A stretch of 64,000 nucleotides of DNA from Proteiniclasticum sp043951855 (GTDB lineage Bacteria; Bacillota; Clostridia; Clostridiales; Clostridiaceae). Numbering within the stretch: position 1 is the stretch's first letter; every line of letters starts with the position of its first letter. The notes under the pieces are model-generated. The model saw only the letters and a list, made by a program, of their open reading frames with translations, did no database searches and was not told the DNA's origin. Positions 33,134 through 41,374 of this stretch are shown here, piece by piece. The translations under genes were made by a program, and so were the position numbers. The DNA lies in assembly GCF_043951855.1 (NCBI RefSeq), contig NZ_JBINJW010000009.1, positions 1-64,000 of the forward strand. The letters run 5' to 3'.

Positions 33134-34432
33134 ATGAAAGTTGCATTTCAGACCCTTGGCTGCCGAGTGAATGTCTACGATTCGGAAGCCATGATCGAAA
33201 TGTTCAAGAAGGACGGATACGAACTGGTGGATTTCACTGAATCCGCGGATGTGTATGTGATCAACACCTGTACTGTCACCAATATGGGAGACAAGAAATC
33301 CAGACAGTACATCAGCCGTGCCAAAAGAACGAACAAGGATGCTGTGGTGGCGGTGGTCGGATGCTATTCGCAGGTGAGCAAAGAAGATGTCATGGAGATT
33401 CCTGGTGTGGACGTGATCCTAGGTTCAAGGAACAAAAGCGATATCGTATTTCATGTGAACCGCTCAAGATCGGAAAAAAAGCAGATTGTGGAAGTCACAG
33501 ACAAGCTTCTGCTGAATTCAAAATTCGAGGATCTGGGGGTCACGGGCTATGAAGGAAAGACGAGAGCCTTTCTCAAGATACAGGATGGCTGCAACCGCTT
33601 CTGTTCCTACTGCATCATTCCTTACGCAAGAGGGGGCTTGTCCAGTAAAAATCCGGACAGTGTACTGAAGGAGATCCGGAAACTGGCCGAGGAAGGTTTT
33701 TCGGAGGTCATTCTTTCCGGAATCCATATTGCATCCTATGGACATGATTTACCTGAGAAGATGGATTTACTGGACCTTCTGGAAGATATCGAGTCCATCG
33801 AAGGTATCAAGAGAGTCAGAATCGGCTCTATTGAACCTATGTTTTTCAGGGATGGCAGAATGGATCGTATCGTGAAACTGAAGAAGCTCTGTCCTCATTT
33901 TCATCTGTCTCTACAGTCCGGGTCTTCGGAAACCTTAGTGAGAATGAACAGAAGATATACGCCGGAGGATTTCAGAGATGTTGTGGAAGAAATCAGAAGC
34001 AGACTTCCTGGAGCCTCCATCACGACCGATGTCATTGTGGGATTCCCAGGCGAAACGGAAGAGGAATTCAATGAAACCCTTTCTTTTCTCGATCAGGTCA
34101 AGCTCACAAAGGTCCATACATTCAAATACAGCCCAAGAAAGGGAACACCGGCATATAACATGAAAGATCAGGTGGATGGCAATGAAAAAGACCGTCGAAG
34201 CAAGCTGATCATGGCGCAGAGCGATGCGCATGAAGATGACTTTCTGAAGGGTTATGCAGGAAAAACGTGCGAAGTTCTTTTTGAAGAAGGAAAAGATGGC
34301 ATACACATGGGATTTACCGCAAACTATATGAAAGTGAGCGTGCGATCCGACGAAAATATTCAGGGCAGATATCTTTCGACGAAAATCCTGAGCGTGGAGA
34401 ATCAGATGCTCATCGGTGAAATCGCGGAATAA
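33134..34432 (+). CDS. mtaB: tRNA threonylcarbamoyladenosine methylthiotransferase MtaB
   Basis: Radical SAM enzyme (432 aa) that converts t6A37 to ms2t6A37 in tRNA. The N-terminal UPF0004 domain carries the auxiliary-cluster cysteines (FQTLGCRVNVYDSE, INTCTVTNMG, VVGCYSQ); the radical SAM motif CNRFCSYC is near residues 153-160; a C-terminal TRAM domain (about 370-432) binds tRNA. Its ATG begins right after the rsmE stop, with GGGAGGAAAG in the end of rsmE. Conserved position in the clostridial dnaK region. Confidence 0.96.
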   Translation: MKVAFQTLGCRVNVYDSEAMIEMFKKDGYELVDFTESADVYVINTCTVTNMGDKKSRQYISRAKRTNKDAVVAVVGCYSQVSKEDVMEIPGVDVILGSRNKSDIVFHVNRSRSEKKQIVEVTDKLLLNSKFEDLGVTGYEGKTRAFLKIQDGCNRFCSYCIIPYARGGLSSKNPDSVLKEIRKLAEEGFSEVILSGIHIASYGHDLPEKMDLLDLLEDIESIEGIKRVRIGSIEPMFFRDGRMDRIVKLKKLCPHFHLSLQSGSSETLVRMNRRYTPEDFRDVVEEIRSRLPGASITTDVIVGFPGETEEEFNETLSFLDQVKLTKVHTFKYSPRKGTPAYNMKDQVDGNEKDRRSKLIMAQSDAHEDDFLKGYAGKTCEVLFEEGKDGIHMGFTANYMKVSVRSDENIQGRYLSTKILSVENQMLIGEIAE

Positions 34433-34449
34433 ATTATTCATGATAAATA

Positions 34450-34479
34450 TTCACATTTCTTCCTTTTAACGTGTATAAT
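34450..34479 (+). promoter_or_regulatory. Promoter of HIT gene
   Basis: TTCACA (34450-34455), 18-bp spacer, TATAAT (34474-34479), 35 bp before the HIT gene start. Confidence 0.6.
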
Positions 34480-34514
34480 GATTATAAATATAAATGGTAA
34501 AGGGGGGATCATTC

Positions 34515-34856
34515 ATGGATTGTCTGTTCTGCAGGATCATTGCCGGAGAAATCCCATCTGAGAAGGTGTATGAAGACGAAGATCTTTTTGCCTTCAGGGA
34601 TATAGATCCGAAAGCGCCTACCCATATCCTCGTAATTCCAAAAAAACATATTCAGTCTGTGAACCAGATTGATGAAAATAATGTAGGTCTGATTTCGAAA
34701 GCCTATCTGGTATTGAAAAAGCTGGCTGAAGAAGAAGGAATTGAACAATCCGGGTATCGGATTGTAGTTAATACCAATGAGGATGGCGGTCAGTCTGTCG
34801 GACATTTGCATTTCCATTTATTGGGTGGAAGAAGTTTATCATGGCCTCCAGGCTAA
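34515..34856 (+). CDS. HIT family (HinT-like) nucleotide hydrolase
   Basis: A 113-residue histidine-triad protein of the HinT branch, which hydrolyses purine nucleotide phosphoramidates such as AMP-lysine. The start CLFCRIIAGEIPSEKVYEDE and the catalytic triad HLHFHLLGGR near residues 98-107 are canonical. An AGGGGGGATC site precedes the ATG; an in-frame ATG seven codons upstream overlaps that site. The C-terminus GGRSLSWPPG is typical. Confidence 0.95.
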   Translation: MDCLFCRIIAGEIPSEKVYEDEDLFAFRDIDPKAPTHILVIPKKHIQSVNQIDENNVGLISKAYLVLKKLAEEEGIEQSGYRIVVNTNEDGGQSVGHLHFHLLGGRSLSWPPG

Positions 34857-34860
34857 AACA

Positions 34861-34889
34861 TTGACTGATGATTGTTTTTATACTATAAT
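34861..34889 (+). promoter_or_regulatory. rpsU promoter
   Basis: TTGACT (34861-34866), 17-bp spacer, TATAAT (34884-34889), one mismatch to consensus. It starts five bases after the HIT stop codon. Confidence 0.82.
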
Positions 34890-34956
34890 TATCAGTGTGT
34901 TATTTTGCACTAAGGCTGATATTTATATTTTTAACTAGCGGAGGGAGGGATAATGA

Positions 34957-35133
34957 ATGTCAGAAATCAAAGTTGGAGAAAATGAATCTTTAGAGAATGC
35001 TCTTAGAAGATTTAAGAAGAAATGTGCCAGATCAGGAATTCTTGGTGAAGTAAGAAAGAGAGAACATTATGAAAAGCCAAGCGTGAAGAAGAAGCTTAAA
35101 TCAGAAGCTGCGAGAAAGAGAAAGTTCAAATAG
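34957..35133 (+). CDS. rpsU: 30S ribosomal protein S21
   Basis: S21 of 58 residues: MSEIKVGENESLENALRRFK at the start, then KKCARSGILGEVRKREHYEKP, ending in KSEAARKRKFK. Family length and sequence are typical. The ATG at 34957 follows GAGGGAGGGA; an ATG four bases earlier is out of frame. It lies between the HIT gene and yqeY as in other Clostridia and has its own near-consensus promoter, as expected for a ribosomal protein. Confidence 0.97.
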   Translation: MSEIKVGENESLENALRRFKKKCARSGILGEVRKREHYEKPSVKKKLKSEAARKRKFK

Positions 35134-35156
35134 TAGCTGTTGAAGAAGGTGTGATC

Positions 35157-35603
35157 ATGACGATCAAGGAACAGATTCAGACTGACTGGAAGAATGCACT
35201 GAAAAGTAAAGACAAAGAGAAAGCCAGTGTATTAAGCATGGCTAAATCTGCTATACTTTATGCAGAAAAAGAATCAAAATCCGAGTTGTCTGAAGACAGA
35301 ATCATAGAGATAATAGCCAGAGAAGTGAAAATGAGAAGAGATGCTGTAGCGGAGTTTGAAAAGGGAAACAGAAGTGACCTGGTTGAGCAAAGCAGATTTG
35401 AAATAGAAACTTTATTGAGTTATCTACCAAAGCAGTTAAAAGAAGAAGAAATAATTGAATTGGTTGAGAATACAGCTGAAGAAATAGGCGCAAATAACAT
35501 AAAAGACATGGGGAAACTCATGGCAGCACTCAAGCCGCTTACTACAGGTAAAGCAGACGGTAAACTTGTGAGCACTCTGGTGAAAAATTATTTAACTAAG
35601 TAG
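35157..35603 (+). CDS. yqeY: GatB/YqeY domain protein
   Basis: A 148-residue YqeY protein, related to the tRNA-binding C-terminal domain of GatB but without an assigned function. Signatures: MAKSAILYAEKE, REVKMRRDAVAEFEKGNR, LLSYLPKQL and the C-terminal KDMGKLMAALKP...GKADGKLVSTLVKNYL. The ATG with GAAGGTGTG upstream is preferred to the GTG two codons earlier. It follows rpsU by 23 bp, the usual arrangement, and ends in a strong terminator. Confidence 0.95.
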   Translation: MTIKEQIQTDWKNALKSKDKEKASVLSMAKSAILYAEKESKSELSEDRIIEIIAREVKMRRDAVAEFEKGNRSDLVEQSRFEIETLLSYLPKQLKEEEIIELVENTAEEIGANNIKDMGKLMAALKPLTTGKADGKLVSTLVKNYLTK

Positions 35604-35607
35604 AATG

Positions 35608-35647
35608 AACTCATCCTGAATCCGAAAGGAACAGGATGAGTTTTTTT
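35608..35647 (+). terminator. Terminator of rpsU-yqeY
   Basis: Eleven-bp stem AACTCATCCTG / CAGGATGAGTT (35608-35618, 35632-35642) followed by T-run. Confidence 0.92.
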
Positions 35648-35919
35648 CAGTATTCATTCATGAAATATGACTTCAATTGCAGAAAATCCTACAGGTGAAA
35701 CAGAAATCGCATGTGCGTGAACCAGTCCGATTCATATATGATAAAGGATAAGGCCAGGTGGTTCATTCTCTATCTGAAATCAGCCGATCCTAAGAAGCGT
35801 TGTGCTGCTTTTGGAAAGAATTCTTCATCTTCTGTCATAAGAGCTGAAGCCGTTCAGATTTCTATTGATATAAATAATACGATAAAGTAAGATGAAGGTA
35901 CGGATAAAGGGGGATTCTT
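35648..35919. other. Intergenic region where yqfC-yqfD-phoH often lie
   Basis: No convincing gene. A 50-codon open frame (35738-35890) lacks a ribosome binding site. In many Clostridia and Bacilli the genes after yqeY are yqfC, yqfD and phoH; none is present here. Confidence 0.5.
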
Positions 35920-36423
35920 ATGTGGAGAAAGTATGGATTGAATATAGCCGCTCTGATCATTATGATGATCGTTAGAATGATTATTGTTCCCGCTGTATTG
36001 CCGAAAGAATATGGAGCCTATCCAAGAATCATGTCCTATCAGATTCGAAGGGACTATCCTATGTATGATCTTGTCAACCTGAGAAATCTGGAAAGTGCAT
36101 CGGTTCGATCCGGTTATTCCATGGAAACATTGATTGCCATTGATTTACTCATGAAAAATCAGATGGATCCCTTGAAAGCGCAGAACAGCATTGAAGAGGA
36201 GTTCGAAGAAATACCCATGCCTGAAACCTTCAAAATGGAACTGCTGCCTGATAAAATATCAGAAGTCCATCAAACCTATGACAGACCGGTAAGGCTCATT
36301 GCCATACTGTTTGAAATCACCATGGTGATCATACTGGCTACAATCCTCTACTATGTGCTGTTCTACTTTGATCATAAAAGAAGGATTCAGCAGGAGAAGC
36401 GTTTTAATGAGAGAATTGTCTGA
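35920..36423 (+). CDS. Unknown two-helix membrane protein, 167 aa
   Basis: I do not recognise this family. The protein has one N-terminal hydrophobic helix (residues 7-26) and a second near 126-150, separated by about 100 mostly hydrophilic residues that probably lie outside the cytoplasm. The tail after the second helix is basic (DHKRRIQQEKRFNER), consistent with a cytoplasmic end. AAAGGGGGAT precedes the ATG. It stands alone between the yqeY terminator and a YhdH-type reductase gene. Confidence 0.75.
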   Translation: MWRKYGLNIAALIIMMIVRMIIVPAVLPKEYGAYPRIMSYQIRRDYPMYDLVNLRNLESASVRSGYSMETLIAIDLLMKNQMDPLKAQNSIEEEFEEIPMPETFKMELLPDKISEVHQTYDRPVRLIAILFEITMVIILATILYYVLFYFDHKRRIQQEKRFNERIV

Positions 36424-36525
36424 TATGGTTCATAAAGAAAAAAGAGTGTAGAATAGGAAATCGGGTTATAATAAGATAATGATTATAACTCGATTTTTTT
36501 CGAGCCGGTTCGAATGGAGGAAAGT

Positions 36526-37503
36526 ATGAAAAACAAAGCATTGATATTAAATCTGAAGGATGAGAAAATCATCGCAGAATACGAGAATATGGCGTGGAAG
36601 CCACTGGAAAAGGGAGAGGTCAGAGTGAAAACCGCTTTCTCAGGAATCAATTTCAAAGACAGGCTGGCGCTGATTCCGGAAAGCAGGGTGATCAGGAAAT
36701 ATCCCATGGTTCCGGGGATTGATTTTTCAGGTTATGTGGAGGAAAGCAATTCATCACAGTTCAACCAGGGAGATCAGGTCTTTGTTACGGGGCTGGGTTA
36801 CGGCACCGATCGATTCGGCGGATTCTCGGAGTATGTGACGGTGAAGGAGAATGATCTCTGCACAGTTCCAGATGGACTGACTCTAAAAGAAGTGATGCAG
36901 ATCGGAACTGCCGGTTTCACAGCTGCACTGTCCGTGGATGCCGTCGCTTCAGATGAGTCATTAAAGGGTAAGGAAATTCTTGTGACTGGAGGGACCGGAG
37001 GGGTCTCATCTCATGCCGTGATGCTTCTCAGTAAGCTTGGAGCATCTGTTACTGCGGCAACAAGAACGCTTGAACATGCAGCCTATCTGAAGTCCATCGG
37101 GGCAGATGAAGTGATTCTGTTCGAAACACTTCTGGAGAAAAGAAAGCCCTTATCGAAAGAGAGATGGGATGGGGTGGTTGATGCCACAGGCGGAGAGGCT
37201 ACAGGTAATCTGCTGACTGAAATCAGATACGGGAAGACTGTAGCTGTCAGTGGAAATCTCTCAGGCGCGAAATTCAGTGCAACGGTATTTCCGTTTATAC
37301 TGCGAGGAATCCGTCTGCAGGGAATCGATTCCGTCTATGCGACGAAAGAGAAGAAGATGAGTCTATTTAACAGGATGGCAAGAGAATGGAAGCTTAGCAA
37401 TCTGGACAGTGTCATCTGTAAAGAAGTTGAATTTGAGAACCTGAAAGAGGAACTGCTACATGAAACCCAAGGAAATGGAAGGGTTCTGGTGATTTTCAGG
37501 TAA
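36526..37503 (+). CDS. YhdH/YhfP-type quinone oxidoreductase (acrylyl-CoA reductase-like)
   Basis: Zinc-free medium-chain dehydrogenase of 325 residues. It resembles the YhdH/YhfP/AcuI group: FSGINFKDRLAL near residues 35-46, the PMVPGIDFSGYVEES segment, GYGTDRFGGFSEYV, the NADPH-binding VTGGTGGVSSHAVMLLSKLG near 150-169 and DATGGEATGNLL. AcuI enzymes reduce acryloyl-CoA to propionyl-CoA with NADPH; whether this protein does so is not shown. AATGGAGGAAAGT precedes the chosen ATG. Likely monocistronic. Confidence 0.85.
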   Translation: MKNKALILNLKDEKIIAEYENMAWKPLEKGEVRVKTAFSGINFKDRLALIPESRVIRKYPMVPGIDFSGYVEESNSSQFNQGDQVFVTGLGYGTDRFGGFSEYVTVKENDLCTVPDGLTLKEVMQIGTAGFTAALSVDAVASDESLKGKEILVTGGTGGVSSHAVMLLSKLGASVTAATRTLEHAAYLKSIGADEVILFETLLEKRKPLSKERWDGVVDATGGEATGNLLTEIRYGKTVAVSGNLSGAKFSATVFPFILRGIRLQGIDSVYATKEKKMSLFNRMAREWKLSNLDSVICKEVEFENLKEELLHETQGNGRVLVIFR

Positions 37504-37632
37504 GGTTCATGGCAAATTGTAGCAATTAGTCCGGGAGTTTGATAAACTGATTATATTAAGTCAACATTCTATAGCAGATTGTCTGATTCAACAGGTTCTA
37601 TCTGGAATGACTCTTTATGGTAAGGAGAATGT

Positions 37633-39690
37633 ATGAAAAGCGAAAGAATGAAGTGGTGGAGACGAGGCGTTTTTGCGCTGTCCATACTGGTCACTTTTGG
37701 AATACTGGTTACCAGTATTGTAAACAAGAAATATGATTTGAAAGTGGGAGATATTGCTCCGGTGGATTTCAGAGCATCGGTGGATCTGGTGGATGAAATG
37801 ACTACTGAAGCATTGATCAACGATGCGGTGGATTCTGTGCAGAATCAGTACAGACAGGAGCTGGAAGTTAGAAGAAGCGCTTTAAAAGAGAACAATGATT
37901 TCTTCAACGGCATCATCAATGCACGAAATCCGCTGGTGGAGACAGAGGAGATTGCGGATCTTCTGGCCAACAGAGGAACTTACGGCCTATCCGCTGAAGA
38001 GTATCTTGTGCTGCTCAATATCGACAACAGCGATCTGAGGTATGCGCTGAACACCATCAACAACAGCATCAATAAGATTTACGAGACTCCACTGGAAGAA
38101 GATGATGAAAGCAAGATGGAGCGGTCCAGGGCGGAACTGACCGATGTTGTTGACAGCTTCAGTTTTAATGATACTGCAAAAGGAGCAATCAAACGGTTTG
38201 TGACGACGCTTGTAAAACCGAATTACTTCTTTGATCAGGATGCTACTGAGGCCATGAAAGAGGAAGCAAGGGAAAGTGTGACTCCGGTTGTCATCAAAAA
38301 GAACCAGACGATCGTCAAAGAAGGGGATCCGGTTAATGCGAATCAGCTGGCGATCCTGTCTGAACTTGGTTATCTCAATGAAAGCGGATTCAATGCGCTG
38401 CCCTTTGCCGGGCTTCTTGCTGCCGTGCTTGTTATTCACGGGATCATCATCTACTATCTGAAGCGTTTCTATAAGGCGATTTATGATGATCTTAAGAGAA
38501 TCACGCTGATTTTTCTTCTCATGGGGCTGGTGCTGGCACTGACAAGATTCATGGTCATCATCAATCCGTTTCTGGTGCCGTACACATTTCTGCCGATGCT
38601 TCTGACGATCCTGGTGAAAAAGAGAATCGGTCAGACTCTGGCTTTGTATAGTGCGATTTTCATCAGTATCATAACCGGATTCAATGTTCAGGTGCTCATT
38701 ATCCTGATGCTGACTTCAGTGCTGAGTGTAATATTCATCAATAAAGTGGAAGAGAGAAATGACATCATAAAATCCAGTTTTTACATTGGAGTGGTTGCGT
38801 TTCTGCTTTCTCTTGCCATGGGGTTCCTGCTGTCAAATGCGATAACGGATACTTTCAGGAATTCTCTGCTGGTAGCCAGCGGGGTTCTGCTATCCGGAAT
38901 TCTTGTAATCGGATTTCTTCCACTTATAGAAAATACGTTCAATGTGGTTACGGAAATCAAACTTCTGGAACTGGCAAATCCGAATAATCGGCTTCTAAAG
39001 AGGCTTCAGATGGAAGCGCCTGGCACATATCATCACAGTATAATGGTGGGCAACCTGGCAGAAGCAGCAGCAGAGGAGCTTCATGCCAATAGTATTCTAT
39101 TGAGAGTGGCTGCGTATTATCATGATATCGGAAAACTTTCCAGACCTCAGTTCTTCAAGGAAAATCAGATCGGCTCCAAAAATCCTCATGATGAGATCAC
39201 GCCGAACCTTTCCACGCTGATCATCACCAATCATGTGAAAATCGGTCTTGAAATGGCGGAAAAGGCGAAGCTCCCTGAAGAAATCAAAGACCTCATCGCC
39301 CAGCATCACGGGACTACACTGGTCAAATACTTTTATCTGACTATGAAAAACAATGCGGAAGATCCTGATTCCATCAAGGAAGAGGATTTCAGATATCCAG
39401 GACCAAAACCCAAGACCAGAGAAGCAGGAATCATGATGCTGGCTGACAGTGTGGAAGCAGCGGTCCGAAGCATTCCTGATCCGACTTCAGGCAAGGTGGA
39501 AGCAATGGTGTATAAGATATTCAAAGACAAGCTTGACGATGGTCAGCTGGATGAATGCGACATCACTTTCAGTGATGTATCTAGAATCAGAAAGAACTTT
39601 TTGAAGACATTTGGCTCGATTTATCACGAAAGAATAGAGTATCCTGAGGATAAAAGAAAGAAAACGAATGACAAGAAGACGGGTGAGTAA
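37633..39690 (+). CDS. pgpH: PgpH-type 7TM-HD cyclic-di-AMP phosphodiesterase
   Basis: A 685-residue membrane protein of the 7TMR-HD family; PgpH members degrade the second messenger c-di-AMP. One N-terminal membrane helix (about 12-32), an extracytoplasmic domain (about 35-255), a block of six to seven helices (about 256-435) and a cytoplasmic HD domain with YHHSIMVGNLAEAAA near 458-472, AAYYHDIGK near 493-501 and IIAQHHGT. It starts the canonical pgpH-ybeY-dgkA-cdd-era-recO block, with ybeY directly after it. Confidence 0.93.
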   Translation: MKSERMKWWRRGVFALSILVTFGILVTSIVNKKYDLKVGDIAPVDFRASVDLVDEMTTEALINDAVDSVQNQYRQELEVRRSALKENNDFFNGIINARNPLVETEEIADLLANRGTYGLSAEEYLVLLNIDNSDLRYALNTINNSINKIYETPLEEDDESKMERSRAELTDVVDSFSFNDTAKGAIKRFVTTLVKPNYFFDQDATEAMKEEARESVTPVVIKKNQTIVKEGDPVNANQLAILSELGYLNESGFNALPFAGLLAAVLVIHGIIIYYLKRFYKAIYDDLKRITLIFLLMGLVLALTRFMVIINPFLVPYTFLPMLLTILVKKRIGQTLALYSAIFISIITGFNVQVLIILMLTSVLSVIFINKVEERNDIIKSSFYIGVVAFLLSLAMGFLLSNAITDTFRNSLLVASGVLLSGILVIGFLPLIENTFNVVTEIKLLELANPNNRLLKRLQMEAPGTYHHSIMVGNLAEAAAEELHANSILLRVAAYYHDIGKLSRPQFFKENQIGSKNPHDEITPNLSTLIITNHVKIGLEMAEKAKLPEEIKDLIAQHHGTTLVKYFYLTMKNNAEDPDSIKEEDFRYPGPKPKTREAGIMMLADSVEAAVRSIPDPTSGKVEAMVYKIFKDKLDDGQLDECDITFSDVSRIRKNFLKTFGSIYHERIEYPEDKRKKTNDKKTGE

Positions 39691-39691
39691 A

Positions 39692-40195
39692 ATGATCAAC
39701 ATTGAAAATGAGCAGAATCTGGTTGAAGTGGATGAAATGCTGCTTGAAGCCATCAGCGATACAATAAAATACACACTGGATGATCAGGGCGTTTCCTATG
39801 AAGGTGAAGTAAGTGTGCTGCTGGTGGATAATGAGACAATCAGAGAAATCAACAGAGATAACAGAGATATGGACAAAGAAACGGATGTGCTGTCATTTCC
39901 CATGATCGACTATGCGGAAGGGAAGACGTACAGGGAGCTATATGCCGATCACGCCTTCGGTGTCGAGTATTTCGATGGAGAAGCTCTTGTTCTGGGCGAT
40001 GTGGTCCTGTCCATGGAAAAAGCAGTGGAACAGGCAGAGGAGTATGGACATTCAGTAAAGCGTGAAGTATGCTATCTTGTGGTTCATTCAGTTCTTCATT
40101 TACTGGGATATGACCATATGAATGAATCAGACAAGATCAGGATGCGGGCGGAAGAAGAGAAAATACTGAATGTGCTGGATATAACAAGAGAGTAG
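39692..40195 (+). CDS. ybeY: Endoribonuclease YbeY
   Basis: Metal-dependent RNase of 167 residues needed for 16S rRNA 3'-end maturation and ribosome quality control. The zinc site HSVLHLLGYDHMNE (H-x3-H-x5-H pattern) is near residues 129-142 and is preceded by DVLSFPM and LGDVVLSMEKA motifs. The ATG at 39692 comes one base after the pgpH stop codon; earlier in-frame starts overlap pgpH and lack a site. Part of the pgpH-recO operon. Confidence 0.95.
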   Translation: MINIENEQNLVEVDEMLLEAISDTIKYTLDDQGVSYEGEVSVLLVDNETIREINRDNRDMDKETDVLSFPMIDYAEGKTYRELYADHAFGVEYFDGEALVLGDVVLSMEKAVEQAEEYGHSVKREVCYLVVHSVLHLLGYDHMNESDKIRMRAEEEKILNVLDITRE

Positions 40196-40207
40196 GAAGG
40201 TGAACTT

Positions 40208-40909
40208 ATGGATTTAAAGGGTCTGCTTGATAGTTTCAACTATGCCATATCTGGGTTCATCTATGCTGTACGAACACAGCGAAACATGAAGATCCATATG
40301 GTGGCTGCCATGGTGGTGATCATTTTTTCGCTGTTTACGAACATCACCAGAGTGGAGCTTTTGCTGTTGTGCATAGCCATCACCATGGTCATGTCGGCAG
40401 AACTCCTCAATACAGCCATAGAAAGTGCCATTGATGCAACAACGAACCATTACCATCCATTGGCGAAGATTGCAAAGAATGCTTCCGCTGCTGCCGTACT
40501 TCTGACTGCAGTCAATGCGGTTATCGTGGGGTATTTCATCTTCTGGGAGCAGATTACGACTTTTACATTCAGAGGAGTACAGCTGATAAAACATTCCAGT
40601 CCATATCTGGTGATTGTTGTACTGATCATCGTGTCGCTGTCTGTTATTCTGACGAAAGCTGTAGTAGGAGAAGGAACACCATTGAAAGGCGGAATGCCTT
40701 CCGGACATGCAGCAGTTGCATTCAGTCTGGCTACAGTGATCAGTTATCTTTCCGATTCAACCATCGCGATCACACTGAGTTTTCTGATGGCGATTATAGT
40801 GGCTCAATCTCGCGTGGATTCAAAGGTTCATTCTTTGAAAGAGGTATTCGTAGGTGGGCTCATCGGGTTTTTAGTAACCATACTGTTGTTCAGATTTTTC
40901 GGTTACTGA
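40208..40909 (+). CDS. DgkA-type lipid kinase fused to PAP2 phosphatase
   Basis: A 233-residue membrane protein joining two enzymes of lipid-phosphate metabolism. Residues 1-115 are a prokaryotic diacylglycerol/undecaprenol kinase unit (GFIYAVRTQRNMKIH, then AELLNTAIESAID at 64-76). Residues about 130-233 are a PAP2 phosphatase unit with PSGHAAVAFS (164-173) and SRVDSKVHSLKEV (201-213). In the kinase part the usual A-K-D-x-A motif reads AKNASAAAVLL, so the acidic residue equivalent to Asp95 of E. coli DgkA is Asn91. PAP2 motif 1 also lacks the usual Arg-Pro. Such fusions occur in Clostridia. Likely role: undecaprenol recycling. Confidence 0.88.
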   Translation: MDLKGLLDSFNYAISGFIYAVRTQRNMKIHMVAAMVVIIFSLFTNITRVELLLLCIAITMVMSAELLNTAIESAIDATTNHYHPLAKIAKNASAAAVLLTAVNAVIVGYFIFWEQITTFTFRGVQLIKHSSPYLVIVVLIIVSLSVILTKAVVGEGTPLKGGMPSGHAAVAFSLATVISYLSDSTIAITLSFLMAIIVAQSRVDSKVHSLKEVFVGGLIGFLVTILLFRFFGY

Positions 40910-40954
40910 ATTTAATGAATCTGAAGCAGAATAAATTATAAAAGAGGGTAAAAA

Positions 40955-41374
40955 ATGTATAAAGAACTAATTGAAGCTGCTCTTGAAGCAAGAGAAAATG
41001 CATATGTGCCATATTCGAATTTCAAAGTCGGATCTGCTGTACTCATGGAAGACGGTTCCATTTTCAGTGGATGCAATATAGAGAACGCGTCATATGGAGC
41101 AACAAACTGTGCAGAGAGAACTGCAATATTCAATGCGGTATCTCATGGACATACGAAGATAAAAGCGCTTGCTGTTGTGGGAGATCCACATAACTTCACT
41201 TTCCCCTGCGGAATATGCAGGCAGGTCATGGTGGAATTTGCAGAAAATAAAAATATTCCGATCATCATCATAAAGAATAAGGACGAATATCTGGTGGAAA
41301 CCATGGAAGATATTCTGCCAGGCGCTTTTACGAAGATTGATCTGGATGCAGTAAAGGATGTTAAACATGTTTAA
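40955..41374 (+). CDS. cdd: Cytidine deaminase
   Basis: Zinc enzyme (139 aa) that deaminates cytidine and deoxycytidine in pyrimidine salvage. Zinc ligands and catalytic Glu lie in NCAERTAIF near residues 51-59 and PCGICRQVM near 86-94; the N-terminal YVPYSNFKVGSA is typical. The ATG follows AGAGGGTAAAAA. Its stop lies inside the start region of era, so the two overlap by 8 bp. Confidence 0.97.
   Translation: MYKELIEAALEARENAYVPYSNFKVGSAVLMEDGSIFSGCNIENASYGATNCAERTAIFNAVSHGHTKIKALAVVGDPHNFTFPCGICRQVMVEFAENKNIPIIIIKNKDEYLVETMEDILPGAFTKIDLDAVKDVKHV

Noticed and set aside
35738..35890. 50-codon open frame before the small membrane protein gene
   Set aside because: No ribosome binding site or recognisable pattern; cannot be told apart from chance.
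35920..37503. The small membrane protein and YhdH-type reductase as a novel two-gene system
   Set aside because: They have separate promoter-like regions and a 100-bp gap; nothing links their functions.
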